Positions 1 through 9,381 of a stretch of DNA of 64,000 bases are shown here, piece after piece. Location: the NCBI GenBank assembly GCA_905236385.1, contig CAJOOY010000006.1, positions 1 through 64,000 of the forward strand. Reading direction: 5' to 3'. A model generated the notes under the pieces. That model did not search any database, was not told the origin of the DNA, and saw only the letters and a list, made by a program, of their open reading frames with translations. This DNA comes from an uncultured Spirochaetia bacterium (lineage in GTDB: Bacteria; Spirochaetota; Spirochaetia; Sphaerochaetales; Sphaerochaetaceae). Position numbers and translations under genes: made by a program. Position 1 is the stretch's first letter. Each line of letters begins with the position of its first letter.

Positions 1-942
1 ATTTGAGCATTTAAGGCGTTTTAAAATATTTCTTGCTAGTTCGGCTCCTACTACTTCATGGTTATGAAAACGCATAATTCCATACTGATTTATGCTCATA
101 GTTTGAACTTTTCCTATATCATGTAAAAGTAAAGATAGTCTTACTTCTAATGAGTAATCATGCTCAGCGGCTGCCTCTATACTGATTAAAATATGTTCAA
201 ATACATCTGTTGCATTTACTTTTGTTTGAGTTATTTCCCTGCAGGCAGCAAGCTCTGGAAGAATCTCCCTCAATAGACCAGTTATCTCCATTAAAGAAAT
301 ACCACGAGAAGGGTGGTCAGTCATAAGAGTCTTCTGCAGTTCATCAAAAATACGCTCGCTGGAAACGTTAATAATCAAAGGAGATAGATTAGTTGACTCT
401 TCAAGAGTCTTCTCATCAGGTAGAAAGTCCAGCTTTGCACAGAACCTGCAAAGCCTCATAAGTCTCAGTGCATCTTCTTTAAAGCGCTCTTGAGGGTTTC
501 CGATAGCCCTGACTATTCCTTTTTTCAAATCACTGAATCCGTCAAACAGATCAATAATTACACCCGTAGTGCAGTCTGCGGCAAAAGCGTTTATAGTGAA
601 GTCTCTGCGGGATAAATCTTCTTCTAAGGATTTAACAAAACTAACCTTATCTGGGTGTCTGAAGTCTGAGTAGGAGCTTTCAGTTCTGAAAGTAGTAACT
701 TCATAGCTTTCAGATCCGAAGAGCACTGTAACAGTTCCATGCTTGATTCCTGTAGGTATGACATGAGCAAACAGATTCATAACCTGTTCGGGTTCAGCGT
801 CAGTACACAGATCATAATCATGGTTCTTGATTCCAAGAAGAAAATCCCTTACAGCTCCGCCAACAATATAGAGGGAAAAGCCGGCATCTTTAAATATAGA
901 GGACATCTTCTTGATCTTTGCCGGAACCGGGAATTTTTTCAT
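1..942 (-). CDS. cca: CCA-adding enzyme / tRNA nucleotidyltransferase with HD domain (3' end cut by window)
   Basis: Class II nucleotidyltransferase that adds or repairs the CCA end of tRNAs. The reading frame is open from an ATG at 942 to base 1, giving 314 residues without a stop. The N-terminus has the family signature GGAVRD at residues 28-33 followed by the metal-binding DYD at 42-44, then a conserved RRDFTINA block, and LLHDIGK (HD phosphohydrolase domain) near residue 272. It lacks the poly(A) polymerase signature RRFR.VHV that the second family member at 13513 carries, so CCA addition is the better call. Neither tRNA gene in this window encodes CCA, which fits the need for this enzyme. 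No Shine-Dalgarno is visible; an extended -10 box lies 6 nt before the ATG. Confidence 0.88.
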   Translation of the reverse strand, partial: MKKFPVPAKIKKMSSIFKDAGFSLYIVGGAVRDFLLGIKNHDYDLCTDAEPEQVMNLFAHVIPTGIKHGTVTVLFGSESYEVTTFRTESSYSDFRHPDKVSFVKSLEEDLSRRDFTINAFAADCTTGVIIDLFDGFSDLKKGIVRAIGNPQERFKEDALRLMRLCRFCAKLDFLPDEKTLEESTNLSPLIINVSSERIFDELQKTLMTDHPSRGISLMEITGLLREILPELAACREITQTKVNATDVFEHILISIEAAAEHDYSLEVRLSLLLHDIGKVQTMSINQYGIMRFHNHEVVGAELARNILKRLKCSN

Positions 943-948
943 GTTTTT

Positions 949-978
949 AATATATCAGAAATAGCCTTAATTTTTAAA
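949..978 (-). promoter_or_regulatory. Promoter of the CCA-adding enzyme gene, probably leaderless
   Basis: On the minus strand: TTTAAA (978-973), an 18-nt spacer, then TGA-TATATT (extended -10, hexamer 954-949), followed by only 6 nt before the ATG at 942. Transcription would start at or next to the start codon. There is no Shine-Dalgarno. Sequence match only. Confidence 0.5.
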
Positions 979-984
979 GCATAC

Positions 985-1014
985 TTGAGAGAGAGTCTTA
1001 TATTTAGGTATACT
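985..1014 (+). promoter_or_regulatory. Promoter of the ileS operon
   Basis: TTGAGA (985-990), 18-nt spacer, TATACT (1009-1014). The predicted start is about 1021, leaving a 20-nt leader with GGAG ahead of the ATG at 1042. The leader is far too short for a T-box. Confidence 0.65.
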
Positions 1015-1041
1015 GAATCAAAAAAATTTGGAGATAATTCA

Positions 1042-4000
1042 ATGTTTAAACCAGTTAACCCAAAACAGAATTTTCCTGAGATGGAAGTAAAGATTCAGAA
1101 GTATTGGGAAGAGAATGATATTTTTAAAAAGTCTGTTGAAAACAGAAGTCCTGACAATGAATTCTCATTCTATGACGGACCTCCGTTTGCTACAGGGCAT
1201 CCGCATTATGGACACTTTGTACCGGGCACAATCAAAGACGTAATTCCTCGTTATCAGACTATGAAAGGCAAGAGAGTAGTCAGAAACTGGGGTTGGGATT
1301 GCCATGGCCTACCTGTTGAAAATGAGATGAAAAAGAAGCTTGGTATCTCTAGCTCAAAGGAAATTCATGATTATGGAGTTGCCAAATACAATGAAGAATG
1401 CCGCTCAATAGTCCTTCGCTTCACAGCTGACTGGAAGAAAGAAATAACAAGAATGGGCCGCTGGGTAGACTTTGAACACGGATACAGAACCATGGATCCA
1501 AAGTTCATGGAAAGCATCTGGTGGGTATTTAAGTCTCTATATGACAAGGGATTAATCTACAAAGGTTATAATATTTTACCTTACAGCCCGGGTCTCGGTT
1601 GTCCTCTTTCGAACATGGAAGTTAACCTTGGTGGTTACAAAGATGTAACTGATCCCGCCATTACTGTAAGATTCCTTGAAAAGGGAACTGAGAACACTTA
1701 TTTTCTTGCTTGGACAACAACTCCGTGGACACTCCCGTCAAACCTTGCATTGGCTCTTGGCCCAGAGATTGACTATGTTAAGATTAAAGATCTTGCATCA
1801 GGAGATTTTTACTATATAGGTAAAAACAGACTTTCTTCTTATTACAAAGACGAGAAGGACTACGAGATAATTGAATCATACAAGGGTAAAGACTTGGCCG
1901 GAAGAAGGTATGAGCCACTGTTCCCTTATTTTGCAAACCTCTTTGATCAAGGAGCTTTTGTTACTGTCCTTGGCGACTATGTTACAACCGAAGATGGTTG
2001 TGGAATAGTTCATACTGCTCCTGGTTTCGGAGAAGATGACTACGATGTACTCAAAGGAACAGGTATACCTGTCGTCTGTCCTATTGATGATGAGTGTAAG
2101 TTCACTTCAGAAGTTAAAGAGTATGAAGGACTCTTTGTCAAAGATGCTGATAAGTTAATTATTCAGCGCCTGAAAGAAGAGGGAAAGCTGATTAAGAGAG
2201 AAAACTACCTACATAGCTATCCTTTCTGCTGGAGAACAGGTTCACCTCTTATCTACAGAGCCATGGACTGCTGGTACGTAAAAGTTACTGCCTTTAAAGA
2301 CCGCCTTTTTGCAAATAACCAGTTGGTGAACTGGGTTCCTTCTCACATTAAAGACGGAAGATTCGGTAAGTGGCTTGAAGGAGCCAGGGACTGGGCCATT
2401 TCAAGAAACAGGTTCTGGGGAAACCCTATTCCTGTTTGGCAGTGTGACGGCTCTGATTATACTGAGGTAATCGGTTCTATTGCTGAACTTGAAGAGAAGA
2501 GCGGAAAGAAGGTAACTGATTTACATAAGCATTATGTAGATGATTTAACATGGCCAAGCCCGGATGGAAAGGGCACCATGAGAAGAGTCCCGGATGTTCT
2601 TGACTGCTGGTTTGAAAGCGGAAGCATGCCTTATGGTCAGCTTCACTATCCGTTTGAGAATCAGGAGCGCTTTGAGCAGATTTTCCCTGCAGACTTTGTC
2701 TGTGAGGGCCTGGATCAGACACGTGGTTGGTTCTACACTCTTTCAATCATGGCAACGGCCCTGTTTGATAAGCCGTGCTTTATGAACAATATTACAAATG
2801 GAATTATTCTCGCTGAAGACGGCGAGAAGATGTCTAAGAGTAAGGGAAACTTTACAGACCCGATGGTAATAGTTGACCAGTACGGTGCAGATGCTCTGAG
2901 GTTTGCTCTTATGAACAGCTCTGCTGTCCATGCTGATGATCTCAAGTTCTCTGATAATCTTGTCAAAGATTCACTCAAGATGCTTATCATTCCTCTTTGG
3001 AACGCTTATTCATTCTTTGTAACTTATTCGAATCTTGATAATTACACTGTTTCAGAGACTGAGTTCTCAAAACTGAAGAATCCTCTGGACAGATGGATTA
3101 TCTCAGTTCTTGAAAAACTTACTAAGGAAGTTGATGAAGCTCTTGGTGCATATGATATTCAGACTGCCTGCCAGCTTCTTGTTCAGTTCATGGACAGTCT
3201 TAACAACTGGTACATAAGAAGAAGCAGAAGAAGATTCTGGAAGAGCGAGAATGATGGAGACAAGAAGATGGCTTATGACACTCTCTATAAGGTCATAATG
3301 ACTTTCTGTAAGCTTGCTTGTCCGATTATTCCTTTCACAACTGAAGAAATCTATCAGAATCTGAAGCAGGAGAGCGACCCAGAAAGTATTCACCTCTGTG
3401 ACTTCCCTCCTTATTGTGAGCAGCATAGGGATCTGGCCCTGGAACATATGATGCAGATAACTGTAGATGCCATTACCATGGGTAGAGCTCTTAGAAGTGC
3501 TAACAATATTAAGAACAGACAGCCACTAAATAAGGTAATTCTTGTAGACCGTCTTGAAAAAGATAGAAAGATCTTTGAGCAGATGAGAAGCATTATTGCT
3601 GAAGAGCTGAATGTTAAGGAAGTAGATATTAAGAGTGATGAATCTTCTCTTGTTGATTATGAAGCCAAGGCAAACTTCAAGGTTCTGGGAGCTAAGCTGG
3701 GTAAGTCCATGAAGGAAGTTGCTTCTAAGATTCAGGGACTACATAAAGAAGTTATTTCTTCTCTCATTGATGGCTTTAAGCATGTTATTGAGTACGGAGA
3801 AGGAGAGAAGATTGAGCTTACCGACAAGGATCTGGTAATAGTCCGCCATGAGAAAGAGAATCTGAAGATAATCAACCAGGGAGATATTACTATTGGTTTT
3901 GATACTGAGGTAACTGAAGATTTGCTTTATGAAGGAATAGCCAGGGATATTGTCCGTTCTGTACAGAACACCAGAAAAGAAAAAGGCTTTGAGGTCTCTG

Positions 4001-4155
4001 ATAGAATTAAACTTAAGATCTCAGGAGATGAAGTAGTTGGAAAAGTTTGCTCCTCTTTCGGTGAGTATATTAAAAATGAAACTCTAGCACTCTCTCTTGA
4101 TTTTGTTCTAAGTAACGTTTCTGAAGACTTTACTATGGAGATAGAGAAGGCGTAA
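1042..4155 (+). CDS. ileS: Isoleucyl-tRNA synthetase, type 2 (eukaryote-like)
   Basis: Charges tRNA-Ile with isoleucine in the cytosol; the product is 1037 residues. The class I signatures are HPHYGH (53-58) in place of HIGH and KMSKS (596-600), inside the contexts YDGPPFATGHPHYGH and GEKMSKSKGN. The HYGH form and the length mark the type 2 (eukaryotic/archaeal-like) IleRS branch, members of which are often resistant to mupirocin. The frame stays open upstream to 739, but that stretch is antisense to the CCA enzyme and has no homology character. The ATG at 1042 has GGAG upstream and begins with the expected FPEMEVKIQKYW. Its stop shares one base with the next start (TAATG), so it is cotranscribed with the lipoprotein gene and trpS. 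Confidence 0.97.
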   Translation: MFKPVNPKQNFPEMEVKIQKYWEENDIFKKSVENRSPDNEFSFYDGPPFATGHPHYGHFVPGTIKDVIPRYQTMKGKRVVRNWGWDCHGLPVENEMKKKLGISSSKEIHDYGVAKYNEECRSIVLRFTADWKKEITRMGRWVDFEHGYRTMDPKFMESIWWVFKSLYDKGLIYKGYNILPYSPGLGCPLSNMEVNLGGYKDVTDPAITVRFLEKGTENTYFLAWTTTPWTLPSNLALALGPEIDYVKIKDLASGDFYYIGKNRLSSYYKDEKDYEIIESYKGKDLAGRRYEPLFPYFANLFDQGAFVTVLGDYVTTEDGCGIVHTAPGFGEDDYDVLKGTGIPVVCPIDDECKFTSEVKEYEGLFVKDADKLIIQRLKEEGKLIKRENYLHSYPFCWRTGSPLIYRAMDCWYVKVTAFKDRLFANNQLVNWVPSHIKDGRFGKWLEGARDWAISRNRFWGNPIPVWQCDGSDYTEVIGSIAELEEKSGKKVTDLHKHYVDDLTWPSPDGKGTMRRVPDVLDCWFESGSMPYGQLHYPFENQERFEQIFPADFVCEGLDQTRGWFYTLSIMATALFDKPCFMNNITNGIILAEDGEKMSKSKGNFTDPMVIVDQYGADALRFALMNSSAVHADDLKFSDNLVKDSLKMLIIPLWNAYSFFVTYSNLDNYTVSETEFSKLKNPLDRWIISVLEKLTKEVDEALGAYDIQTACQLLVQFMDSLNNWYIRRSRRRFWKSENDGDKKMAYDTLYKVIMTFCKLACPIIPFTTEEIYQNLKQESDPESIHLCDFPPYCEQHRDLALEHMMQITVDAITMGRALRSANNIKNRQPLNKVILVDRLEKDRKIFEQMRSIIAEELNVKEVDIKSDESSLVDYEAKANFKVLGAKLGKSMKEVASKIQGLHKEVISSLIDGFKHVIEYGEGEKIELTDKDLVIVRHEKENLKIINQGDITIGFDTEVTEDLLYEGIARDIVRSVQNTRKEKGFEVSDRIKLKISGDEVVGKVCSSFGEYIKNETLALSLDFVLSNVSEDFTMEIEKA

Positions 4156-4952
4156 TGAAAAAAATACTTCTATTTTCAGCAGTTGTTCTACTTCTTGTTT
4201 CTTGTGCAAGTGTTAATCCTTTCACAGATGAGAAACCTTTTGTAAGTGCAATTGCTGAAGATGGGAAGTATATTTTCACCACAACTGATTATGAATCTTT
4301 TATCTCTCTTCCTTTAGATGTAGAGCGCGTTTCAGGCTCTTTGGATCCTGATACTGGAATTCTTTACGGAGCTATAGAAGGTAAGTTTTCTAAAACAATA
4401 GTAACTGCAGCAGTAAACGCTTCTGGGCAGTTTGATAAGATCAAGGGTAGTAGTTCTACTTACTGGATTCATAAAGAGAGTAAGATGGAAGTGGCCGTTC
4501 CAGCTTCTGGGATTATTCTTTTTTCAACTAAGGACATAGAGAGTATCTATGAAAAACTATTTGTTGAAAAAGAGCTAAGTTCTCTTGAGCCAGAGATAAT
4601 TAACAGTCTCTATTCAGATGTAAGTGGCCTTTACGTTAAAAACCCAACAGAGCTTCCGAAGATGGATATGGACCTAACAGGTTTTGCTGTTGATAGGTTT
4701 GATTTTATTCTTTTAGTTGCTGATTCAGAGAGTTATGATGCCTCTTTTACTCTTACTACACAAGAGTATACTGATTCCTTCTTTACTATTCTTAAAGCAG
4801 CTTATGTAACTATGCTACGCCAAAAAGGGGAGAGACCGAACACTGAGTACTTGTCTTTGATAATTACTAAAGATGAAAAAACGGTTCATCTTCTTGACCA
4901 AAAACTTGATAAAAACTACATACTTCAATTAATTAATGGAGAATTAATATGA
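4155..4952 (+). CDS. Predicted lipoprotein of unknown function
   Basis: 265 residues with a lipoprotein signal peptide: a basic start (MKK), a hydrophobic core and a lipobox LVSC ending at Cys17, so it is probably anchored in a membrane. I do not recognise a family in the mature part, which is mixed alpha/beta in character with no repeats and no further membrane segment. The start overlaps the ileS stop by one base (TAATG) and the stop overlaps the trpS start (ATGA), so it is translationally coupled between two aminoacyl-tRNA synthetases. That placement gives no functional clue I can defend. Confidence 0.85.
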   Translation: MKKILLFSAVVLLLVSCASVNPFTDEKPFVSAIAEDGKYIFTTTDYESFISLPLDVERVSGSLDPDTGILYGAIEGKFSKTIVTAAVNASGQFDKIKGSSSTYWIHKESKMEVAVPASGIILFSTKDIESIYEKLFVEKELSSLEPEIINSLYSDVSGLYVKNPTELPKMDMDLTGFAVDRFDFILLVADSESYDASFTLTTQEYTDSFFTILKAAYVTMLRQKGERPNTEYLSLIITKDEKTVHLLDQKLDKNYILQLINGELI

Positions 4953-5953
4953 GTGATGAAAAGAAAACACTGTTTTCAGCCATACAGCCTAGTGGAATTC
5001 TGACTCTTGGAAACTATATTGGTGCTATCAGAAACTGGAAGGCTCTCATGGATGAGTGCTCCTGTATCTATGCCCTTGCTGATTTACATACTCTTACAGT
5101 TAAACAGGTTCCAGCACAGCTGAGGTCTAATTCTTATGAGCTCGCAGCGTTGTACATTGCCAGCGGCATTGACCCTGAAAAGTGTGTTTTCTTTGTGCAG
5201 TCCCATGTCAGTGCGCATGCAGAGCTTACTTGGATTTTGAATACAATTACGTATCCAGGAGAGCTATCAAGGATGACCCAGTTTAAGGATAAGAGCCGAA
5301 ACCATGCAGATAACGTGAACATGGGGCTTATGGATTATCCTGTTTTGATGGCTTCAGATATTCTGCTTTACAACGCAGACCTTGTGCCGGTTGGGCAGGA
5401 CCAGAAGCAGCATTTGGAGATAACTAGAGACCTGGCCATTCGCTTTAACAACAGGTATTCAGAGACTTTCAAGGTTCCAGAGCCCTATATTTCTGCTACC
5501 GGAGCAAAAATAGCAAGCCTTCAGGATCCAGAAAAGAAGATGAGTAAGAGTGACCCAAATGTAAACGCTTTCATCTCATTAAACGATGATAGAGATACTA
5601 TTATTAGAAAGTTTAAAAGGGCTGTTACAGATAGTGATACACAGATCAGATTTGCTGAAGACAAGCCAGGCATTTCAAATCTTCTTACCATCTACAGCTG
5701 CGTGACAGGAAAGAGTATTTCTGAGTCTGAAAAAGAGTTTGAAGGCAAGGGTTACGGAGAGTTCAAAATAGCAGTTGGAGAAGCAACTGCGGACCTTCTT
5801 GAGCCTATTACTAAAGAGAAAAACAAGATTCTTGCAGATAAGAAATACCTTGATGAGGTCTTCTCAAACGGAGCCATGCAGGCTGAAAGAATAGCCCGTA
5901 AGACTCTTTCTAAGGTCTACAGAAAGGTTGGCCTTGTTGAGAGAAAGCGCTGA
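4949..5953 (+). CDS. trpS: Tryptophanyl-tRNA synthetase
   Basis: Charges tRNA-Trp; 334 residues, normal bacterial length. The class I HIGH equivalent is TLGN at residues 19-22 within SAIQPSGILTLGNYIGA, and the KMSKS loop appears as KKMSKSDPN near residue 197. MDYPVLMASDILLYNADLVP and the GQDQKQH block are typical of TrpRS. The start codon overlaps the preceding stop (ATGA). The gene ends exactly against the stop of the convergent thiI gene with no bases between, so any terminator must lie inside thiI. Confidence 0.97.
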   Translation: MSDEKKTLFSAIQPSGILTLGNYIGAIRNWKALMDECSCIYALADLHTLTVKQVPAQLRSNSYELAALYIASGIDPEKCVFFVQSHVSAHAELTWILNTITYPGELSRMTQFKDKSRNHADNVNMGLMDYPVLMASDILLYNADLVPVGQDQKQHLEITRDLAIRFNNRYSETFKVPEPYISATGAKIASLQDPEKKMSKSDPNVNAFISLNDDRDTIIRKFKRAVTDSDTQIRFAEDKPGISNLLTIYSCVTGKSISESEKEFEGKGYGEFKIAVGEATADLLEPITKEKNKILADKKYLDEVFSNGAMQAERIARKTLSKVYRKVGLVERKR

Positions 5954-7144
5954 TCAGACTCTATAGGAAAACTGATACTCCTCTATATTTTCAACGCACT
6001 TATCAAGTAGTTCTTCTATATTCATTTCCTTAAAACTCTCTGTCTCAGTTTCTGTATCTGGTTTAACAAGAGGGTGTTTTGGAGAGAAGATTACACAGCA
6101 GTCATCAAAAGGAAGAATACTTGTTTCATAAGTTCCTATCTTTCTGGAAGTATCAATTATCTCCTGTTTATCCATACCCACAAGTGGTCTAAGAACAGGC
6201 TTTTCAGACATGCTGTTTGTAAAGCACATGGCTTCCAGTGTCTGTGAGGCAACCTGGCCCAAGGCTTCTCCTGTAACAAGTACCTGGCAGCCTCTCTTTT
6301 GAGCCACCTTATTAGCAACTTTCATCATGCAGGCTCTCATCATAAGAGTGTGCTCTTCTTCTTTTGAGTGGTCCTTAATCCATAACTCAGCCTGAGTGAA
6401 ATTTACTACAAAAAGCGTCATACCTACGTTCCAACGGGCTAGAATCATGGCCAGATCTTTAACTTTTTGTAAAGCTTGCTCAGAAGTGTAGGGGTAAGCA
6501 TGGAAATAGAGGCAGTCTAGGCGTAGGCCTCTTGAAGCCATTCTGTATCCAGCCACAGGGGAGTCTATTCCTCCAGAGAGGAGTAACAGTCCCTTGCCAG
6601 CTGTTCCTACTGGAAGACCAGAGGGGCCAGAGACAGGAGTTGTATAAAGGTAAGCTGAGTCTCTTATTTCTACATAAAGAATTTTTTGAGGATTATGAAC
6701 ATCTACCTTCATCTCTGGGAATCTATCCAGCACCACGCCTCCAAGGAAGGCTTCTATCTGATAGCTGTTTTTTTCAAAACTCTTATCAGCCCTTCTGGCC
6801 TCTACCTTGAAAGTTCCTTTTCCATCAGAGAAGGGGTCTTTTTCAATAATTGATTTAGCAGCATCTACAACTGAATCAAAGTTCTTTTCACAGACTACAG
6901 CTTTAGAGAAACCAACTATACCAAAAGTAGTTTTTAGAGTGTTGTAAACAGTCTCTTCAGGGCAAGAAGAGTCAACATACAAATAGATTCTGCCTTTCTC
7001 TCTTTCAATTAAGCTATGATAAGGGTGAATCTTTAGTTTAATATTTGCTTTCATTTGTTTTTCAAAAAACCTTCGGTTCAGGCCTTTTAGACTTATCTCT
7101 CCAAGCCTAATCAGATATAGTTGCATATTCTCAATGTTATTCAT
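5954..7144 (-). CDS. thiI: tRNA 4-thiouridine synthase ThiI (no rhodanese domain)
   Basis: Uses ATP to adenylate U8 of tRNA and inserts sulfur to give 4-thiouridine. 396 residues: an N-terminal ferredoxin-like and THUMP region (about 1-165), then a PP-loop ATPase with LLSGGIDSPVAGY. A cysteine pair lies near the C-terminus (DDCCVIFSPKHP), in the place of the catalytic ThiI cysteine. The C-terminal rhodanese domain found in E. coli ThiI is absent, as in many bacteria, so sulfur probably comes directly from the desulfurase encoded just upstream. ATG directly follows the desulfurase stop; an internal ATG six codons in is an alternative start. Whether it also serves thiamine synthesis cannot be judged here. 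Confidence 0.93.
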   Translation of the reverse strand: MNNIENMQLYLIRLGEISLKGLNRRFFEKQMKANIKLKIHPYHSLIEREKGRIYLYVDSSCPEETVYNTLKTTFGIVGFSKAVVCEKNFDSVVDAAKSIIEKDPFSDGKGTFKVEARRADKSFEKNSYQIEAFLGGVVLDRFPEMKVDVHNPQKILYVEIRDSAYLYTTPVSGPSGLPVGTAGKGLLLLSGGIDSPVAGYRMASRGLRLDCLYFHAYPYTSEQALQKVKDLAMILARWNVGMTLFVVNFTQAELWIKDHSKEEEHTLMMRACMMKVANKVAQKRGCQVLVTGEALGQVASQTLEAMCFTNSMSEKPVLRPLVGMDKQEIIDTSRKIGTYETSILPFDDCCVIFSPKHPLVKPDTETETESFKEMNIEELLDKCVENIEEYQFSYRV

Positions 7145-8290
7145 TTATTTAAATTCCTTTGCTGTCTGTTTGATTGCTTCACACAGGGAGACTACTTCTT
7201 CCTCAGTGTTTTTAGCACAGATTGAGATTCTTATGGAAGACATTCTGTCCTGACTCTTTATCTGCATGGCCTCAAGTACGCTTTCAGCTTTACCTCTTGA
7301 ATTAGTGCTGCAGGCGCTCCCTGCTGAAAGACAGAAGCCTTTATCATTCATAATTCTAAGAAACACTTCCGAAGGGAGGGGCTTAACACTTATGTTTAAA
7401 ATATAAGGTGAGTATTCTTTAGTACTGCCAGAGAAAGGAGAGAGGACTGTAAAACCAGATTCTAAGACAGTCTTTTCAATCATATTTCTGTAGTTGGAAA
7501 CTTTTTTGTAGTTCTCATTTATGGAAGAGAGAGCCTCTTCTAAAGCCTTTCCCATGGCACAGATTCCAGGAAGGTTCTCAGTTCCTCCTCTTAATCCTTT
7601 TTCCTGGCCACCACCTTTAGATAGAGGAAGAAGTGATTTGTTTCTGTTGTATAGTATTCCAGCCCCTCTGGGCCCAAAGAACTTATGAGCAGAGATGGCG
7701 CAGGAGTCTATGTCTAAAGAACTAATATCAAAGGGTATTTTTCCTATGCTCTGAACAGCGTCACAGTGAATATGAACAGGGCGAGCAGTCTGTTTACTGT
7801 ATGAGCGGACAACTGAGACTATTTCTTTTAGATTCTGAATAGTACCGGTAACATTGTTCACAGACATGATGCATAGCATTCTCACTTCAGGAGTAAGGGC
7901 TTCAGAAACTGTTTGAGGGTCTAGATAGCCACCAGGGCAGCGTAGTGTTATAAACTTCCAAGATTTTTCTTGAAGTATATTCTTGTACTCAAGAACAGCT
8001 GAGTGCTCTATGGCACTAGAAAGAACAGTCCCTGGCGTTAAGGTATGTAGAAGGGAAGAGAGGACTATAGAGTCTGACTCAGTACCACCGGAAGTAAAAA
8101 AGATGGTAGAAGGAGATACATTTAAAAGAGAGGCTATACGTTTTCTTTCTTCTTCAAGTCTGTTTTTAGCCTCTAGGCCTAAGGTGTGGGTTGAAGAAGG
8201 GTTTCCAGGAAAAGCTCTAGAGATATTTGCATAAACTTCCAGAGCACTTTCAGAGATAGGAGTAGTTGCGGTCCAGTCAAAATAATGCAT
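7145..8290 (-). CDS. Cysteine desulfurase (NifS/IscS family)
   Basis: PLP enzyme that removes sulfur from cysteine as a protein persulfide and releases alanine. 381 residues, class V aminotransferase fold. The cofactor-binding lysine is in SAHKFFGPRGAG, the conserved HCDAVQSIGK block is upstream of it, and the active cysteine is in SAGSACSTNSRGK. It starts inside the aroB stop (TAATG) and its stop abuts the thiI ATG. The simplest reading is a dedicated sulfur donor for ThiI (4-thiouridine), comparable to the NifZ-ThiI pair of Bacillus. No iscU, iscA or other Fe-S assembly gene is nearby, so I leave the symbol open. Confidence 0.92.
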   Translation of the reverse strand: MHYFDWTATTPISESALEVYANISRAFPGNPSSTHTLGLEAKNRLEEERKRIASLLNVSPSTIFFTSGGTESDSIVLSSLLHTLTPGTVLSSAIEHSAVLEYKNILQEKSWKFITLRCPGGYLDPQTVSEALTPEVRMLCIMSVNNVTGTIQNLKEIVSVVRSYSKQTARPVHIHCDAVQSIGKIPFDISSLDIDSCAISAHKFFGPRGAGILYNRNKSLLPLSKGGGQEKGLRGGTENLPGICAMGKALEEALSSINENYKKVSNYRNMIEKTVLESGFTVLSPFSGSTKEYSPYILNISVKPLPSEVFLRIMNDKGFCLSAGSACSTNSRGKAESVLEAMQIKSQDRMSSIRISICAKNTEEEVVSLCEAIKQTAKEFK

Positions 8291-9321
8291 TATCTGTATA
8301 CCAAACCCTCAACAACAGCATCTTTAATTGAGTCTTCTTCAGCCTCATACGAGACAACATTTCCAAGGTCCGTAAGAACTAATAGTTTATGGTTAGAGCT
8401 GTTATAAGTACTGTTTTTAGCCAGAAGGCTCTTAAATAATTGCCAGTTAGCTCTTGGAATCCTGTAGTCAATCTGGTACTTAAATGGCTTAAAAACTCTG
8501 TAAATATTATCTGAAAAACCCTTATCACACAGACCACACTTGTAAGCTAGCTCAGTACTTCTAACTATTCCCCAAGCCACACACTCACCATGCGTTTTCT
8601 TGTAATCAGTCATGGCCTCAAGAATATTTGCAAACACGTGACCAAGTTTAAGAATCTCTTGTCTGTTCTGCTCAAGTATTTCTTTTTTGGCTTCAAGAGA
8701 AAGCTGAACCAGGTGTGAAACAGTATCTAAATCTCTTGAGTTTATCTTTTCTCTTTCTAAAACTATGCTCTGGTACATCTCTTTAGAGTTTGAAACAAGA
8801 GCGTGCTTAATTATCTCAGCTAGTCCACTGTAGTATTCTCTGTCTGAAAGGGAGCGGATCATCTCAGGGCAGATAATTACTTCATCTGCCTCATAGGTAT
8901 TTCCTATGGCATTTTTTATCCCACGTGCGTTAATTCCATTTTTTCCACCAAGGCACGCATCTCCCATGGCCATGAGTGTAGTAGGAACCAGAAGGCATTT
9001 GCACCCTCTGTGAAAAAGAGAAGCAGATAGGCTAGTCAGATCACAAACCACGCCTCCACCAAGGCCAAGAAAGGTAGCTTTTTCAGAAAGGCCGGCGTCC
9101 AATGCAACCTGAAGAATCCGTTCCAACGTAGTAAAATTTTTTGCTCCCTCTCCAGTGTTAATAATTACATTCGGTTGAGGAAGGGGCCTGACCATTCTAG
9201 CTGTATTAGTATCACAAATCCACAAAAGGTCATTTCCGAAATTTCCTATTTCATAGGAGAGTTCACTAAAACCTTCAACACTTTTATAAACGGATTTGCC
9301 GAATTGGAACAACGTCTTCAT
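8290..9321 (-). CDS. aroB: 3-dehydroquinate synthase family protein
   Basis: Second enzyme of the shikimate pathway, converting DAHP to 3-dehydroquinate. 343 residues. The NAD-binding GLGGGVVCDL, the PTTLMAMGDACLGGKNGIN block, GLAEIIKHAL and the metal ligands in LGHVFANILE and THGECVAWG are all present. The sequence is divergent from typical AroB (CDLTSL where DLAGF is usual), so another sugar-phosphate cyclase activity cannot be excluded. It is the first gene of a tight aroB-desulfurase-thiI operon; no other aromatic-pathway gene is in the window. A -10-like TATATT lies 15 nt before the ATG and no Shine-Dalgarno is seen. Confidence 0.85.
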   Translation of the reverse strand: MKTLFQFGKSVYKSVEGFSELSYEIGNFGNDLLWICDTNTARMVRPLPQPNVIINTGEGAKNFTTLERILQVALDAGLSEKATFLGLGGGVVCDLTSLSASLFHRGCKCLLVPTTLMAMGDACLGGKNGINARGIKNAIGNTYEADEVIICPEMIRSLSDREYYSGLAEIIKHALVSNSKEMYQSIVLEREKINSRDLDTVSHLVQLSLEAKKEILEQNRQEILKLGHVFANILEAMTDYKKTHGECVAWGIVRSTELAYKCGLCDKGFSDNIYRVFKPFKYQIDYRIPRANWQLFKSLLAKNSTYNSSNHKLLVLTDLGNVVSYEAEEDSIKDAVVEGLVYR

Positions 9322-9381
9322 AACTACAGTTTATTTAATATATAGCGCTCAATCAAGTTATAGGTTCAGAGAAACGTTTGA

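Noticed and set aside
739-1041. Extension of the ileS reading frame upstream of 1042
   Set aside because: It is antisense to the CCA enzyme, has no ribosome site, and the promoter at 985-1014 lies inside it. The family N-terminus begins at 1042.
1010-1042. T-box leader for ileS
   Set aside because: The leader is only about 20 nt after the predicted start; no room for the T-box fold.
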